DNA from: Tetradesmus obliquus
Taxonomy: Eukaryota > Chlorophyta > Chlorophyceae > Sphaeropleales > Scenedesmaceae
Direction: 5' to 3'
DNA length: 64,000 nt
Assembly: GCA_030272155.1 (NCBI GenBank)
Contig: CP126197.1
Coordinates: forward strand, 1,736,001-1,800,000
Shown: positions 42,537 through 54,621 of the stretch, in pieces
Numbering within the stretch: position 1 is the first letter of the stretch
How the letters are laid out: each line of letters opens with the position of its first letter
Translations under genes and position numbers: made by a program
Notes under the pieces: model-generated
Told to the model about the DNA's origin: nothing
Database searches by the model: none
The model's input: the letters and a program-made list of their open reading frames with translations, nothing else

Positions 42537-44580
42537 ATGGCGCTGCATGACTCCAGAGGTTTGTTCGTGCCTCCCATGCTCGTGCAGCAGTGCGCATGCA
42601 GCTCTGGGGCCCTTCCTCACAACTGTCCCTGCTGCTGCCTGCTGTGGCTTTCTTTCTGGACCTGTCGCGGTCTGATTGCAGTGTAAGTGGCACTCTCAGG
42701 CAGGCTATGCTGCCAGGACAGCAGTTGACTTGCTTCTTTGACACTAAGAGGCGATGTTGCAGCACATATACTTGCTGGTAAACACTCAGCTGAGCAGCCT
42801 GACAGCTCTGCAGCAATGACACTGGCCATGCTTGCTTGTGCTCAGCTCAAAGCAGGCTCATGCACCAAACCAGTTGCTGCTGTTACTGCTCCTGCAGTAT
42901 CCTGGTGCTGGCGTTGATGTTCTCCACAGGTGTACTGCTGCAGATACTGGTGCGCGGCACTTGCAGCTGACCAGCTGGCGCGACACGCTGCATGCAGCCA
43001 GTCAATGCTCATCTTGCCCACAGCTATGCTATACTGTGCTGTACGATGTGTGCCGCCTGTGAGAACTTCCCTCACAGGTCCAGCAGAGCTCTTGCAGCAC
43101 TGCATAACAAATAGGCTGTCCACCTGCTGCTTTTGCTTCAACATCATCTGCTTCTGTTGCATCATGTGCTGCTGATCCTTACAGGGCTGCGTGCTGTGGC
43201 GCAACTGGTGGCCCATGCTGACTGGGCTGATGTACGTGCTGGTGCCCATGCCCTACCTCTTCTTCGGCTCAGCAGGGGACAGCTACGGCTACGGCTCTCT
43301 GGCCAGCGGGTGCGGCCTGCAGCAGCAGCAGCCACGCCTTGTATTGCAGCACATACCCATGCAGCTGCTGTTCCTTGCTGATTGCAGTCAAGAATGCACT
43401 ATATGACTTGCAACAGCCTGATAAGTGCTTTGGGGGTGCGCAGCAGGGGACAGCTACGGTTACGGCTCACTGGCCGGCTGGTGCGGCGGCAGCAGCAGCA
43501 GCAGTAGCAGCAGCGAACACGACGACGCAGAGTTGCTGGTTTGAGGGCTTGGCGGCAGCCCCAGCCAGCCGGGCAGGCGGCAGCCCGCTGCAGACATTAG
43601 ATTAGAGATGCAGTTGCTTGCTGATTGGATGATGAGGACACGGAGTGCTGCAGTTTGGCTCACACCAGCCAAGCCGCCGGCATCATGCAACTGCATGTAC
43701 GGCCGTAAGATTCAGCACACATTTGCATGTAGGATGCGCATATGCAGACGCGCAGTCAGCTGTGCAGAGTAGCGGCAGCAGCACCTACGCAACGGCGGCA
43801 GCAGCTGGCCCGCGTAGCTGATCTTGCCATGGGTGTTGACTCGGGTCTTACGTGAGTCTGCTGTGGCGTCCTTTTGGCTGCGCTGCCTTCTGCGCTGTGC
43901 TGTGCAGCTGCTTTTATGCCGGCAAGTTCCTCACAGGCTTCTCAGCAGCCGTCTTGGCTGCTCAGTTTCTGTCGCTGCCATGGTGCTTATCGTCTGACTG
44001 ACTGCTGTCGCACGCTGTCCCGCCCTGTCATGTGTGCCACGCTGTGCAGTTGGATTGATGCCGGCAAGTTCCTCACAGGCTTCTCAGCAGTTGCCCTGGC
44101 CGCTCAGCTTCTGTCCCTGCCAGACGCCTCACTGTGTGACTGGATGATTCAACATGCTGTGCCGCCCTGTCCTGTGTGCAGGTGGATTGATGCTGGCAAG
44201 TTCCTCACAGGCTTCTCAGCAGTTGGCTCGATTGCCATCCCAGCCATCCTGGCGCACGCACAGGTAGGTGCAGCAGCGGCTGTGGAAGCAGCTTGTGCTG
44301 GAGACTTTATGTCACCAGCATTAGCACCACCCTCTCCCTGCTTGGGTTGCATATGCGAAGTCGGCGACCGCGTATCATCAATGTATCATCATTCGCATGT
44401 TGACAAAGATATCACTGTGTGCTGCTGCTGCCGCTGCTGCTGCCGCTGCTGCTGCCGCTGCTGCTGCAGGTCATCACGGTTGGGGCGCTGATCATGGAGC
44501 TGGCTGCTGCCTTTGTGCTGGGCTGCACCATCGTGACCTATGACTACTTCAGCAGTCGAGATAGCATGTCATATTTCTGA
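42537..44580 (+). CDS. VPS55: Vps55/LEPROT-family membrane protein, five exons
   Basis: Exons: 42537-42682, 42898-42949, 43185-43309, 44182-44263 and 44470-44580; 171 residues. Vps55 acts with Vps68 in late endosome to vacuole traffic and has four membrane spans. The match is strong from exon 2 on: ILVLALMFSTGVLLQIL, then GCVLWRNWWPMLTGLMYV and LVPMPYLFFG, then WIDAGKFLTGFSAVGSIAIP and AILAHAQ, then VGALIMELAAAFVLGCT. These follow the plant pattern (QILACALYNNWWPML; KFLTGASAVGSIAIP). Exon 1 is the weak point: its phase fits and its end is hydrophobic, but the first 35 residues are Cys-rich, have no known counterpart, and make the protein longer than the usual 140 or so. The introns before and after exon 4 contain copies of exon edges. 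Confidence 0.82.
43438..44101 (+). repeat. Copies of Vps55 exon edges
   Basis: 43438-43487 repeats the end of exon 3 (SAGDSYGYGSLA) about 170 bases downstream. 43916-43951 and 44050-44101 repeat the start of exon 4 (DAGKFLTGFSA) upstream, each with adjoining intron sequence, at spacings near 134. Confidence 0.85.
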
Positions 44581-45688
44581 TCATGCAGCTTGCAACGTAG
44601 CTTTTTGATTATGAAGTTCAGTGCACCGCAAAGCAGTGCAGCGCAGCGCAACAGGAGTGGCTGTGGGCTTGTTGGCTGTCAGCTGTGGCAGGGGTGGTGC
44701 GATCTCAGCAGCCTGGTTGCATGGTAAGGCAGTGCCTGGGTGGTGCGTAGATGTGCGTGCAGCATTATTTGCTGCTTTTGCTGGCACGGACCAACAGCAC
44801 AGCAGCTGCCATGGTCACCACAACGCTTGTGGCGCTTGCGGCTGCGCCATTGTATTCTACATGTTCCAGTGCAGGCAGATGGCAGTGCAGGCAGATGGTG
44901 CCGGCTTGCAAGTGGTGGGGTGTGTTGCAGGCACATTGATTTCCGGCAAGGCATGTGAAACGAGTTGGCGCTGTCGCATGCAGAGCAAGCATTCAGTGCA
45001 TGCGCTTGTGCTTGCACATTAGGAGGTGCATTCACCTGCCTTGTATTGCGTCGCACAGTTGTCAAACAACCTCTGCAAGCACTACGTTTACAGTGTTATC
45101 TGGTTGAACTCTCACTGGGTTTGGCTGTGACCTGGTAACCCCTCTCCCCTGCTGCAGCGAATCCACCTGTGCGTTTGGTACAAGTGTATATTGCAGAGCT
45201 ATCAATTCGTTCACATTCAATCCTGAGCTACTAGCATGATACAGACAAGAACAACAGCAAGCCTTAAGGCTTACGTTCGAGCCAGTGTTGCAACCGACCT
45301 GCACATCCACTTCATGTGTTGACTTGCTGCGGTTAATGCAGGTCCAGCATAGCTAGAACATGTGGCACATGCGTCCGTTTTCTTGACGTAGCAGCGCTGC
45401 ATTCAGCCTGAACGGCTGTGCCTGGGAAGGCGGCTCCTTCCTGCCCCAGCTGTGGCTGCGACAGGAAAGCCTGTGAGGAGTAGAGGTGGTTAGTGCGGGA
45501 CGCTGCAGTTTGTGGCATTGAAGGGCAACAGCAACTGCTTTTGACAGCAGCGCGTGCTGGCACACATGATGCGAGAGTCTGGGGTTCAGCCCCAAAGTTT
45601 GCAGGACTTTGCTGGCTTCGCTGACCTCTGGGTGCTTGCCAAGTGCTGGCTGCCACCCGGTTAACGGCTCAAACAGAAGTCCGGCTTT

Positions 45689-45734
45689 AGCTCATGGCCC
45701 ATGATGGGCCATGAGCTTCAAACACTTTGAAGCT
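45689..45734. repeat. Two adjoining perfect hairpins
   Basis: 45689-45717 has 13-base arms AGCTCATGGCCCA with a 3-base loop. 45714-45734 has 9-base arms AGCTTCAAA with a 3-base loop and shares four bases with the first, so the two structures compete or stack. Confidence 0.85.
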
Positions 45735-46295
45735 GCAGAGACGCAGCCGGGTCTGCACTGTCATATGACGATTATGCATCAGCAATCTCAGGCTGCTTCA
45801 AAAGTCACAGCATGTCGCTGACACGCCATGTTGGTCGTGACAACCACGGTAGGCATTTGCAAGATTTTTTACGCTTTATAATGGCTCGATATTAGTTTTC
45901 GGAAGTTTGCTGACGACAAGAGAACCCCGTCGCAACTGGCGCCGAGTTTGCCGCCAATTGCTGCTCCGAACAGCACTGCTGCTTCACTCGTGGCCCTTCC
46001 CTGGCAATGCCTTGGCCGCGTGTGCTCGGCCTCAAGATTTACTCTATAGGTCTTACTGTTGTAATATTTGCAGTCACAGCTGTGCACACAGGTGGTCTTG
46101 CCGCTACCATACCATGACGTGGCAGCAACATATGCGTCGTAGTTGGCCGCGGGTCTGGGGAGGGGGTATATCAGCACGTCCAGCAGAGCTCTTTGTCAGT
46201 GAGGGAGACAGATGGTGTCAACCACTGACATTGCAACCATCAACACTAAACATTCAGCCATCGTTCAATGTTCAAGTGGTCAATGCTCACTTGGA

Positions 46296-46528
46296 TGCGT
46301 GAGCCCACCCGTGGCGGGGCATCCATGTGAGTGTTCCACCTGCTCCCACCCCGGCGAGGCGGCTGCTTGCCCCGTGGTGGGGCATTAGTAAATTGCGTGA
46401 GCCCACCTGTGGCGGGGCATCGATAGCCTTGGACTGTAGATAGCCTTAGATTATAGGAGATGCTTGCGCCCAATCGCGGCGGGGCATCTGAGTCGTATGC
46501 TTCCGCCCGTCGGCGGCGGGGCATAAGG
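46296..46528. repeat. Dispersed short repeats around GGCGGGGCAT
   Basis: Five imperfect copies of a 24-base GTGAGCCCACCCGTGGCGGGGCAT-like sequence (core GGCGGGGCAT, once GGTGGGGCAT) at irregular spacing. The family is not recognised. Confidence 0.7.
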
Positions 46529-46643
46529 TGAGTTTAGTTTTGCATGAGCAGGTAACGCAAGGCTTGATAGTTCAGTTACATATGTGTTACATATCTGTTC
46601 GGTTGAATATGTGCCGTAGGTGTGGCTGCTGTTGCTGCTGTTG

Positions 46644-46686
<43 letters not shown>

Positions 46687-46962
46687 AGGTGTGGCTGAAC
46701 CTGTCCTGCACCACTCAAGCAGTGCATGCACCACACACCACACTTGCAGTGCAGAGTGAGGTGCATGTACATACTGTGCTGTGTTCCGGATGTACTTTTG
46801 ACTGCAGCCTGACTTGTCTTTGGAACTTTCAAAACAGGGCTGTGACCAACCCCTGCTGCATCGGATAATGCGTGGACGCGCTGACATTTCACAGCAGCGG
46901 AGTTGCGGGCCTTGTCATTGCCGGTTTTGGAACTGCAAAGAAGCTGCAGGGTCAGTTAAGTA

Positions 46963-47520
46963 TAAAGAACTGTGTAGTCCTTGGTATACATATGCTGCTT
47001 TAAGCTGTAGTGCTTTCATTTGTAAGCATGATGTGTGGTGAAAGACAGGATGTCAGGCATTACTGTGCATAGCTGTGTGTGAGCTGCGCTGTACAATCCA
47101 CTGGGCAGCCGTGCAGGCATGGTCAGCAGCAGACCAGCACGCATGCAGAACTGTGTCATCATTGGTATACATTTTCTGCCCCAAGCTGTGGTGCTTTTAG
47201 TAGAAGGCATGATGTGTTTTGTAAGACAGATCGTCAGGCATGGCTGTGCATAGCTGTGTGAGAGCTGCACTGTACATTTCACTGGGCAGCTGTGCAGGTA
47301 TGGTCAGCAGCAGACCAGCACGCATGCAGAACTGTGTCAGCATTGGTATTAATTTTCTGCCTCACGCTGTGGTGCTTTTGCCTGTTAGCATGACGTACAT
47401 TGTTAGACAGAACGTCAGGCATGGCTGTGCATAGCTGGGTGAGAGCTGCGCTGTACATTTCACTGGGCAGCCGTGCAGGCATGGTCAGCAGCAGACCGGC
47501 ACGCAAGCAGATTGATGTCA
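46963..47520. repeat. 182-bp tandem repeat, about three copies
   Basis: The block CACTGGGCAGCCGTGCAGG begins at about 47098, 47280 and 47462. It is followed each time by GGTCAGCAGCAGACC and an AGAACTGTGTCA-type segment. Copies differ by about one base in ten. Confidence 0.9.
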
Positions 47521-47841
47521 TCCTTCTGACCTGTCACCAGCTGGCGCGGTTAAACGGTTATGTATAGATACTGAAATGAAAAGAAGCAACTCTGCTTGCT
47601 GATTAGCAAAGCATTTAGCTGCCCAGCTCCCCGGGAAGGTGGCACCTACCGCCGGCTGCGGCCCGGGGCTCCCTCCCGGTACCCGACACAAGACCGGCCA
47701 CCCCCATGTCTTCAATACCTATTGTTGAACACCGTCGCACAAACCTTTCAACCGCAAACAAAACAAAAGCAACTTTAAGCTACAAGTCTTGAAGTACAAA
47801 GAACAACGAGCAACCCGCCTCGGCTTTCCCGCGCGAGCACC

Positions 47842-48415
47842 ATGGCAGCAACTAGCCCACTGCCGACAGTGACAGCGTCAAAAGCAATTGAAGCGAGTTT
47901 CGGTGAATTTGTTGCAGCAGCTGTGGAGAGCTTGCAGGTGAGGAGGCGAGCCTGGCCTCAGTTTGCATGCCTTGCCCGCAGCAACAGCACCGGGCCCTTG
48001 CGCAACAGCATAGCCATCGCAAAGAACTGAGATAAGTCATCAAACTGTATTGCAGCAGATGTAATGCTAGCTGGCTGTTGCAGTGCTCAAGCACTGGCTG
48101 CATGACCTTCATGAACAGCAGCCGCAGCAGCTACTGCAGCTCCCCACCCCTGGCACCCCTGCAGCTGTCTTTCCCACTCAAAAATGCTCTCACAACCTGT
48201 CTGCTGTCCACATTCGACTGTCTACAGGCCATGTGCAACGACCCTGAGCTCCAGCAGGCAGCCGCAGGTGCCCTGCAGAACATCAAGAACCTGCGGCATC
48301 TTGCCTTGGTGTACAAGCCTGCAACAGCAGCCGGCTTGCCCTTGTTTCAGCGCCTTGCTGCCGAGTTCAACCTCAGCTGCAGCAGTGCATCAACTACAGA
48401 CCCCAACAACGACAT

Positions 48416-48467
<52 letters not shown>

Positions 48468-49870
48468 GATGTGCACCAGCCAGCAGGCCCGTCAGCAGCA
48501 GACGAACAGCATATCTGCGAGATAGCGCAGCTACTGCAGCTGCATGGCGGTGCGTCATGGGACCTGAATGTGCTGCAGCTGGCTGAGCGCTATGGCCAGC
48601 AGCTGCTGCTGCCAAAGGTTGTCCTGGCTATCTATGACAACCTGGACATATGCAGCCGGCTGCGCTATGACAGGCAGCAGCTGTGGGCAAACTTGGTTGC
48701 TGCAGAGTCCCTGTACTATGTCTGCAACCCCTACCACAATGCGCTGCATGCAGCAGATGTGGCAGTCTCGGTGTTTGGCATCGTGCAGCGCGATGCAGCC
48801 AAACTCAAGCCAACACCGGAGGAGAAGGCAGCGATGGTGTATGCTGCCGCTGTGCACGACATGCTGCATACAGGTAGGGTTACCCCCACAACAGCTGCTG
48901 CAGCATACAACATGTTGGCATCTGGTTTCCCGTTGTTGCTTGCGTGTCCGCTGCCAGTCTGAGTGGCATGCGGTACTCAGCTAGCAAGCTTGCATGCATG
49001 CTGACCCCACTCATGTGTAATGCCTGCCTGCTGCTCTTCTGAACACTTTTGCCACCTGCCCCACACTGTTGTTGCTGCAGGGAACAGCAACAGCCTGCTC
49101 AAGCACGTGGCCCACCCCTGCGTGCAGCAGGCAGGAGCAGCAGGCGCGGCCGAGTTCCTCAGCGCTGCTGCAGCTGCTGCGCTGATGCAGCAGCCAGGCC
49201 TGAACTTTGTGCCTGCAGCAGCAGCAGCCGACTTCATGCGCCTTGTGCAGGACATCATCCTTGGCACCGACATGGCGGTGAGTGTTGTATGACGTGCTGT
49301 TCAGATTGTAGTTGCTCCTGCTGAAACGCCAAGCCGCATGGTATGGTTTGCATGCAACAAGCGTCCTGTTAGTAACCAACAGCTGCGTCTTGCTCACACA
49401 GGCAGGCACTGCCGACGCGCCATCTATACCATCAAGCAAACCTCCCACTGTCCACTGACGTTGCTGCTGCTGCTGCCACATCCACAGGTGCACAAGGCCA
49501 GCCTGGCAGGTGCTGCAGGCAATCACAGGCAGCGCCTCATCTCTGTGGTGCACTTTGCTGACGTGGCCAATGCAGCCAAGCCGCTGGCCATCTGCAAGCC
49601 CTGGGGCGGCCGCATCAATGGAGGTGAGTTGTGGCTGGGTCAGCTGTGAAAGGAAGGTTTCTGACAGGTGCCAAACATGCGGCATGTGATGTGTGCAACA
49701 TATATGTTGTTACTATGGTGGTGCCCTGCGCATCCAATCATTATCAGGTAGCCGGTTTTTCATGAACAACAGTGCTTAATGCAAATTGGTCACGTGGCGC
49801 TGCTTTCTCAAAGCTAGTTCTGCATTGCCTGCAATGGCTCGGCCCTTCTATGTCTGCCTGAACATGCCCG

Positions 49871-49912
<42 letters not shown>

Positions 49913-50401
49913 CTGCCACAGAGTTCAGCAGCGAAGCCGCGCTGTGGCTGGCGCTGGGAGTGCCGCCGCCAGCCCACCTCACAAGCTCGGTGCAGGCCGC
50001 CCAGGTGCGCTGCACTGCCTTCTGTTTGCAATAAGCTGTGGTGGTCAGAAACACACCAGCTGTATGGGGCTTTTTTTTTATGCCACAGACGCAAGTGTCT
50101 TGGGGCTTGTTACGCGCAGCAATAGAGTGGCGCAGCAAATTATTTAAGCATTGCAGTCTGTCATCACTGCCAACTTCTGGTGTGGCTGGTGACAGCAGTG
50201 CGTTCTAGGCCAGTGCTTCTCTACGGACTGCCCTTGACTCGGAGAGCGTGCCCCTCTTGCTTGTGCTGTTCGCAGATTGGATTCATTACCAACATCGTGC
50301 AGCCCATGCTGAAGGAGATGGCTGAGCTGGTGCCCCACACAGCAGCACTGGCCCTGGCTGATTGTGCAGCCAACGTGCAGTATTACCAGGCCCAGCAGTA
50401 G
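47842..50401 (+). CDS. 3',5'-cyclic nucleotide phosphodiesterase (class I), six exons
   Basis: Exons: 47842-47937, 48228-48873, 49081-49277, 49488-49623, 49922-50004 and 50276-50401; 427 residues. Class I PDEs hydrolyse cAMP or cGMP with two metal ions. The catalytic core is complete: YHNALHAADV (metal His), VHDMLHTGNSN (the HDxxHxGxxN signature), DIILGTDMAVHKASL, and HFADVANAAKPL (metal Asp). Near the end, QAAQIGFITNIVQP carries the conserved nucleotide-binding Gln. A run of about 17 Ser (48418-48468) separates the N-terminal part from the catalytic domain. No GAF, PAS or membrane segment is seen, so the protein looks soluble. The stretch 48084-48227 is also open in phase and may belong to exon 2, adding 48 residues. 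Substrate preference cannot be read. Confidence 0.87.
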
Positions 50402-51736
50402 CGGCAGCAACAGCCAGCCAGCCAGCCAGCAGGTTGCTAGCAAGCACATTGCAGCTGCACAGTACTACCAGGCTCAGATGTAGCTGCAGCAACAGCCAGC
50501 CAGCAGGTGAACAGCAGGTCAGCAAGCATATGCAGCTGCGATCCCTGCTGGTACATGGCTAAGCTGGCGCTGAACACTACCACGGCACAGCAGCGCATGC
50601 TGCTGGTGCAAGGCGCAGCGTGAGTGGCGGTGGTGGCGTCTTGCACCAGGTTGGCCACCAACTTGACTTCCGATGGTACATTGTGGGCTTGTTGTGGATG
50701 GCTGGAGTTTGACCAGCCAATCTTGACCAAGCAAGCCCCAGCGCTGATGAGTGAGTTTCGTTGCGTTCATCTGTTTTGGTTTTTTGGTTTGAGTCGTTTG
50801 ACTTTGGAACTTGGGAAAATGCTTTGTGCCAGTCAAATATGCAGAAAAAAAAAACCCCACAGGCTGGATCAGCTGATACTTGAGACGCACAGCTGCCTGT
50901 GCCAAAAAACCACAAGAGGATGAAGCAGGCTGCTGCCGTGTCTGGCATGTGCGCAAGTGTGGATGGGCTGATGTTGTTGTTTCGGATTCACAGCTGTCTG
51001 TGTGACGAAACCGCTATGACGTGATGGCTGATATGCTGTTGATGATGCAGCATGTGCAGACAAGAATGGCTGATGCTTCGGATGCACAGTTGATTGTGCG
51101 ATAAAACCAGCCAACATGTTCACGCAGGCGGCTGTGGTTGTTGTGACGTGTGTGGACGGGCTGTGTGGGTGTTGCAGCCGCACCGCTTGCTAGCGCTTGA
51201 AGTACCGCACGATGGAGGTGGGCTGTGCCCTGTCTGGCGACGGCACTAGTGTACGATGGTGCGTTCAGTGCATTGAGATGCATGCATGCGTTGCACTGCA
51301 CTGGCTCACGGCTGATCATGTGGCTTGCAAGGTCAGACACCACAGCAGCTTAGCTGAGCCAGCTTCGCTTATCTTCATACAGCTGGGTGTGCGGCAGTAT
51401 ATATTGTTTCAGACCTTGCATCCGGCTTGTTGTAGTGTCAACTTGTGAACAGCATGATAACCTTGGCAGCTTGGCAGCTGCTGAACGACTGCCACCCATC
51501 ACATACCCTTCGTCAACAGGTTTGTCTGTGAATATTGTACTGTTCTACGTGTTTCGTCCAGTTGTGACGCTCTCACACGGGAGCAACGGTAATTTGACGA
51601 TGCAACTTTTTCGAGGGTTTGAACGTCCTGTCCCTCTACCAAGGCACGCAGCACCTGATCAAAGCAATGATGCTAGCTATAGCTACGTGAGATATTCGTG
51701 TCCGGTAACTGAAGCGCCGAAGTATAGCCCGTCCTC
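50402..51736. other. Intergenic stretch including a copy of the PDE gene end
   Basis: 50451-50507 repeats the last codons and 3' flank of the PDE gene (AQYYQAQM and a stop against VQYYQAQQ), about 85 bases downstream. CACAGCTG-type words recur between 50880 and 51080. No other gene recognised. Confidence 0.6.
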
Positions 51737-52952
51737 ATGATAGCTAACCAGCAGGATGAGGAGCAGCAGCAGCAGCAGCAGCAACAGCAGCTAACACCTG
51801 TTGAACCGGCAGCCAACTGCCAAAACATCACTGAAACCAACCAACCAACATCACGTGTCATCTGTGCCGCTTGCCTGGGCTCGCTGGGCCTGTTTGGCAA
51901 CAGTGTGCTGCAGCTTATTGCCTGCCAGCTTGCTGCAGAGCAGCAGGGCCTGCGGCTGCAGGTGACACCAGCATACCATATGCAGTGTATACATAGCAGC
52001 ATCTGCAAGCGTGCTGCATCAGGCGCAAGCATAGCAGCGGACTGCTGCTAGCAGTTGTTGTGAACCAAGCACAGCATCTGGTGCCTTGTGTCTCTGCAGG
52101 TGACTGCAGCTGCAGGTGAACCCAGCACGAGCACGCCACGCAAATGCTGATAACATGCATACCCTGGTCTAGCTGCAGCCGACTACTGCTAGCAGATGTC
52201 CTGAAGCAAGCTCAGCAAGCTCAACATCACAGTTTCTGCTGCAATGCCTGCAATGCCTGCAATGCCTGCCTGTAGGTGCCTGCGCGCTGGCGGCAGCGGC
52301 GGTTCTTCGCTGCTGCAGCAGAGTGGCAGGTGGTGCCTGACCAGCAAGCCTGGGGGGCGCCAATCATATGTGAGAGGTGCAGCAGGTTTTGAGGATCCTG
52401 TTGAGCCCTGCAGTGCGCAGGGCAGCAAGGTGTCCTGCGCATCTGCAAGATATGATAAGGCAGTGTCGCTGCGGCAGTGTAGCTGGGGGCTTGCTGGCCA
52501 CAGTACTACTGTAGTACTGGCTTGCCACACTGGCTGGCGACACTTCACTACAGTACTACTGTGCCCAGCAGTACTACTGTAGTGGTACTAGCTGTGCAGT
52601 AGACACGCACCGCAAATCTCAGCCAGAGGTATCCCTGCAGAAGCAATGGCACATCAGTAGTGCTTACTGCGCATGCTGTGTAGCCATGAGCCACACCACC
52701 CTGCAGGTGCTTAGCAGCAGCAGCCCCTGCCAGCAACAGCTACCTGCCGTCGCCGCCCTAGCTTTTGCAGTGTGTGCATCATAGTTTGCACCCAAACAAC
52801 TCTGAAACCATGTGTGCCTTTGCTTCCTTGCCATGCAGCGGACCATGTGGTGCTGTCTCACGCTGGCTTCCGCACATGGCTGACAAGCAGGCCGCAGTAC
52901 AGTCAGCTCTGCTGCAGCCTGGGCCTGCTGCTGCCAGCAGCAGATGTAGCAG

Positions 52953-52990
<38 letters not shown>

Positions 52991-53494
52991 CCGCAGTACG
53001 CACAGCTCTGCAGCAGCCTGGGCGTGCCAGCAGTAGATGTAGCAGCTGGCAGCAGCAGCAGCAGCAGCAGGCCGCAGTGCGCACAGCTCTGCAGCAGCCT
53101 GGGCCTGTTGCCACCACTGTCAGGCAGGCAACAGCTTACTGAGTCAGATGTAGCAGCCCCCAGCGGCAGCAGCAACAGGCCGCAGTACAGCCAGCTCTGC
53201 AGCAACCTGGGAGTGTCAAAAAGACATCTTTCAGGCCGGCAGCTGCGCAAGCACTGGCCACAGATAACAGAGGCAGATGTAACAGTTGGCAGCAGTACTA
53301 GCAGCAGTACCAACAGTACGAGCAGCTGCAAGCAGCAGCAGTGGGCTGGTGCAGGGCTGTGGGGCTGGTTTCAGTTTCACACCTCACTCTATGCACAGCA
53401 TGGCTTGCAGGGCCGTATCCTGCAGCTGCTGCAGCTCAAGGCAGCACCGCAGCTGCATGCTGCGCTGGCTGCTGCGCTTTGCCAGCTGCGCCGC

Positions 53495-53549
<55 letters not shown>

Positions 53550-54010
53550 AGCCAGGCAGGTTGGTGGTTGCACATGTGCGGCGAGGGGACTTTCGGGAAC
53601 TTCGAACCCAACCCAGCAACATCCAGAACACGGACCGCAAAGCTAGTAGTAGCAGCTGCTGCAGCTGCAGCGGCTGCTGCAGAACACTTAGTAACAGCCA
53701 GTGCCAGTGTCAGAGAGGCAGTGACCTTGTCTTCCCCCAACAGCAGCAGCAGCAGCTGCGTACAGAGCCGCCGTTTGAGGACGGTTCTCAAGGCGCAGCC
53801 TGGGACAGCAACGGCTGTGACTGGCGAGCCCCCACAGTCTGGCTGTTGTCTGCACTATCTGCATTACAGCTGGATGGAGCAGCAGGGGACGTACTGTGGG
53901 TGTGCAGCGATGATGCAGCTCTGTTGCAGCAGCCAGGCCAGCTGCTGCAGCAGCTGCAGGAGCACCAACGGCAGGAAGGGAAGTACGGCGCTGGGGCAAC
54001 AGGGGCAACA

Positions 54011-54054
<44 letters not shown>

Positions 54055-54507
54055 GCAGCCCCTGGTAGCATCATGGGCCACTACTGGAATCCCGGCCGGC
54101 CTGTGTGGCACCACTCAAGGTGGCACAGCGGGTGCAGCAGACACTACTGCTGCTGCTGCTGCTGCTGGTGTAGGTGAGGCAGCAGCAGACGATGCAGATG
54201 CTGCGCTGCTGGCTGACTGGTTTGTAATGAGCCAGGCAGATGTGCTGCTGGCGGCCAACTCCACACTGTCATTCACAGCAGCCATGGTCAATGCAGCACA
54301 GCGGCAGGCAACAGCAAACCCTAGTGATTGTGCAGCTGAGACAGGTGCGGCAACTGCAGCAGCAGCAGCAGCTGCAGCAGCAGCAGCAGCCAGGGCGGTG
54401 GTGTTTCTGCGCCCTGACCCCCGGGCGTGCTGCTATGTGCCGTTTGACCCGTGGGACGCACTGCCGCTGCTGCCAGCACGAGCAGCACTGCCTGGCAACC
54501 ACCGCCT

Positions 54508-54564
<57 letters not shown>

Positions 54565-54571
54565 TGTGTGA
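51737..54571 (+). CDS. GT11-like (alpha-1,2-fucosyltransferase-type) glycosyltransferase, three exons
   Basis: Exons: 51737-51961, 52276-52369 and 52839-54571; 683 residues. Three family signatures occur in order. CLGSLGLFGNSVLQLIACQL matches the GxLGNQ-FQYA loop, though it lacks its usual Gln. LVVAHVRRGDF matches the GDP-fucose-binding HxRRGDY motif. MSQADVLLAANSTLSFTAAM matches the C-terminal SNSTFSWWGA motif. The protein is swollen by low complexity: a Gln run near the N-terminus, four in-frame copies of a RPQYSQLC-SLG block separated by Ser runs (52893-53215), another long Ser run before the HVRRGDF motif, and Gln and Ala runs later. No signal anchor is obvious in exon 1, so Golgi targeting is not shown. 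The substrate is unknown. Confidence 0.75.
52501..52584. repeat. CAGTACTACTGTAGT repeats forming an imperfect hairpin
   Basis: Within intron 2 of the glycosyltransferase. One copy is at 52501-52515. A pair at 52546-52561 and 52569-52584 forms 16-base arms with about two mismatches and a 7-base loop. Confidence 0.75.
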
Positions 54572-54583
54572 TGGCTACTTAAG

Positions 54584-54621
54584 GCACTGGCTGTGCACTT
54601 GCGCAGGTGCACAGCCAGTGC
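54584..54621. repeat. Perfect 15-bp hairpin just after the glycosyltransferase stop
   Basis: GCACTGGCTGTGCAC and its exact complement flank an 8-base loop, 13 bases beyond the stop. It is a likely 3' UTR stem-loop; its role is not known. Confidence 0.9.

Larger units (their letters stand above)
44581..47841. other. 3.2-kb intergenic region with repeats and hairpins
   Basis: No gene recognised, although several 90-130-residue ORFs exist (for example 46177-45869, minus). It contains two adjacent hairpins (45689-45734), degenerate GGCGGGGCAT repeats (46296-46528), a CTG run (46622-46687), and a 182-bp tandem repeat (46963-47520). A small gene could be hidden here. Confidence 0.5.

Noticed and set aside
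43185-43381. 82-codon ORF in another frame of Vps55 exon 3
   Set aside because: The GCVLWRNWWPML frame has clear family identity and consistent phases with its neighbours.
45869-46177. 102-codon minus-strand ORF with GSGKTT resembling a P-loop
   Set aside because: The motif lacks its usual flanking strand and helix, the rest is unrecognisable, and no exons join it.
53384-54114. Minus-strand Ala/Cys/Leu-rich ORFs opposite the glycosyltransferase
   Set aside because: Trinucleotide runs open in all frames; no family motif.
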